From Ligilactobacillus ceti DSM 22408 (GTDB lineage: Bacteria > Bacillota > Bacilli > Lactobacillales > Lactobacillaceae), in NCBI RefSeq assembly GCF_000423245.1, contig NZ_KE383993.1:163259-227258 (forward strand): DNA of 64,000 bases. The letters run 5' to 3'. Of this stretch, positions 63,992 to 64,000 are shown in pieces; position 1 is the first letter of the stretch, and each line of letters begins with the position of its first letter. The notes below the pieces were generated by a model. The model saw only the letters and a list, made by a program, of their open reading frames with translations. It ran no database searches and was not told the DNA's origin. The position numbers and the translations under genes are program-made.

Positions 63992-64000
63992 ATTGATTTA

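Overview
The window is a low-GC Firmicute chromosome segment. Its gene content and order point to the Lactobacillales, most likely Lactobacillaceae. The supporting blocks are yqeH-yhbY-nadD-yqeK-rsfS-yqeM-tmcAL, pbp2-rpmG-fthC-gluP-yqgQ-rhodanese-DUF3042-miaA-ynbB-glnR-glnA, gmk-rpoZ-coaBC-priA-fmt-rsmB-stp-prkC-rsgA-rpe-thiN, and a dltXABCD operon. The species cannot be named from sequence reading alone.

Layout. 1-6764: ribosome assembly, NAD synthesis, rpmF and engB. 6776-9390: a small gene and a GlnPQ-type amino-acid ABC transporter. 9460-14600: uvrC, obgE and the peptidoglycan O-acetyltransferase gene oatA. 14607-17499: a decayed prophage capsid region. It holds two paralogous pairs of a putative BECR-fold toxin domain and a small acidic partner protein, a minor head protein fragment, a YjcQ-like gene and the start of a scaffold gene. 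17453-20304 (minus strand): codB-codA for cytosine uptake and deamination, behind a leader built like a PyrR attenuator. 20420-25925: rnz, an SDR gene, recJ and apt. 25970-30541: the dlt operon for teichoic acid D-alanylation. 30588-36406: a lipoprotein, a YfhO-family membrane protein and a class B PBP. 36549-43212: housekeeping genes ending in ynbB-glnR-glnA with a clear GlnR operator. 43333-55299: housekeeping genes from gmk to thiN, including the Stp/PrkC signalling pair. 55300-64000: an accessory region with a hypothetical gene, a macro-domain protein and a complete type II-A CRISPR-Cas locus.

The CRISPR locus is tracrRNA (minus strand, divergent), cas9, cas1, cas2, csn2, a 41-bp leader, then the first 36-bp repeat (63956-63991) and 9 bp of the first spacer before the window ends. 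A 28-nt stretch of the repeat is identical to the complement of the tracrRNA anti-repeat. The leader ends in the ATTTGAG anchor known from type II-A arrays. All catalytic residues expected in Cas9 are visible, so the system looks intact.

The least explained content is the tandem toxin/partner cassette in the prophage remnant. Next are the PyrR-like leader of codBA and the C-terminal domain of the macro-domain protein. Gene functions are inferred from motifs and context; no database search was run.
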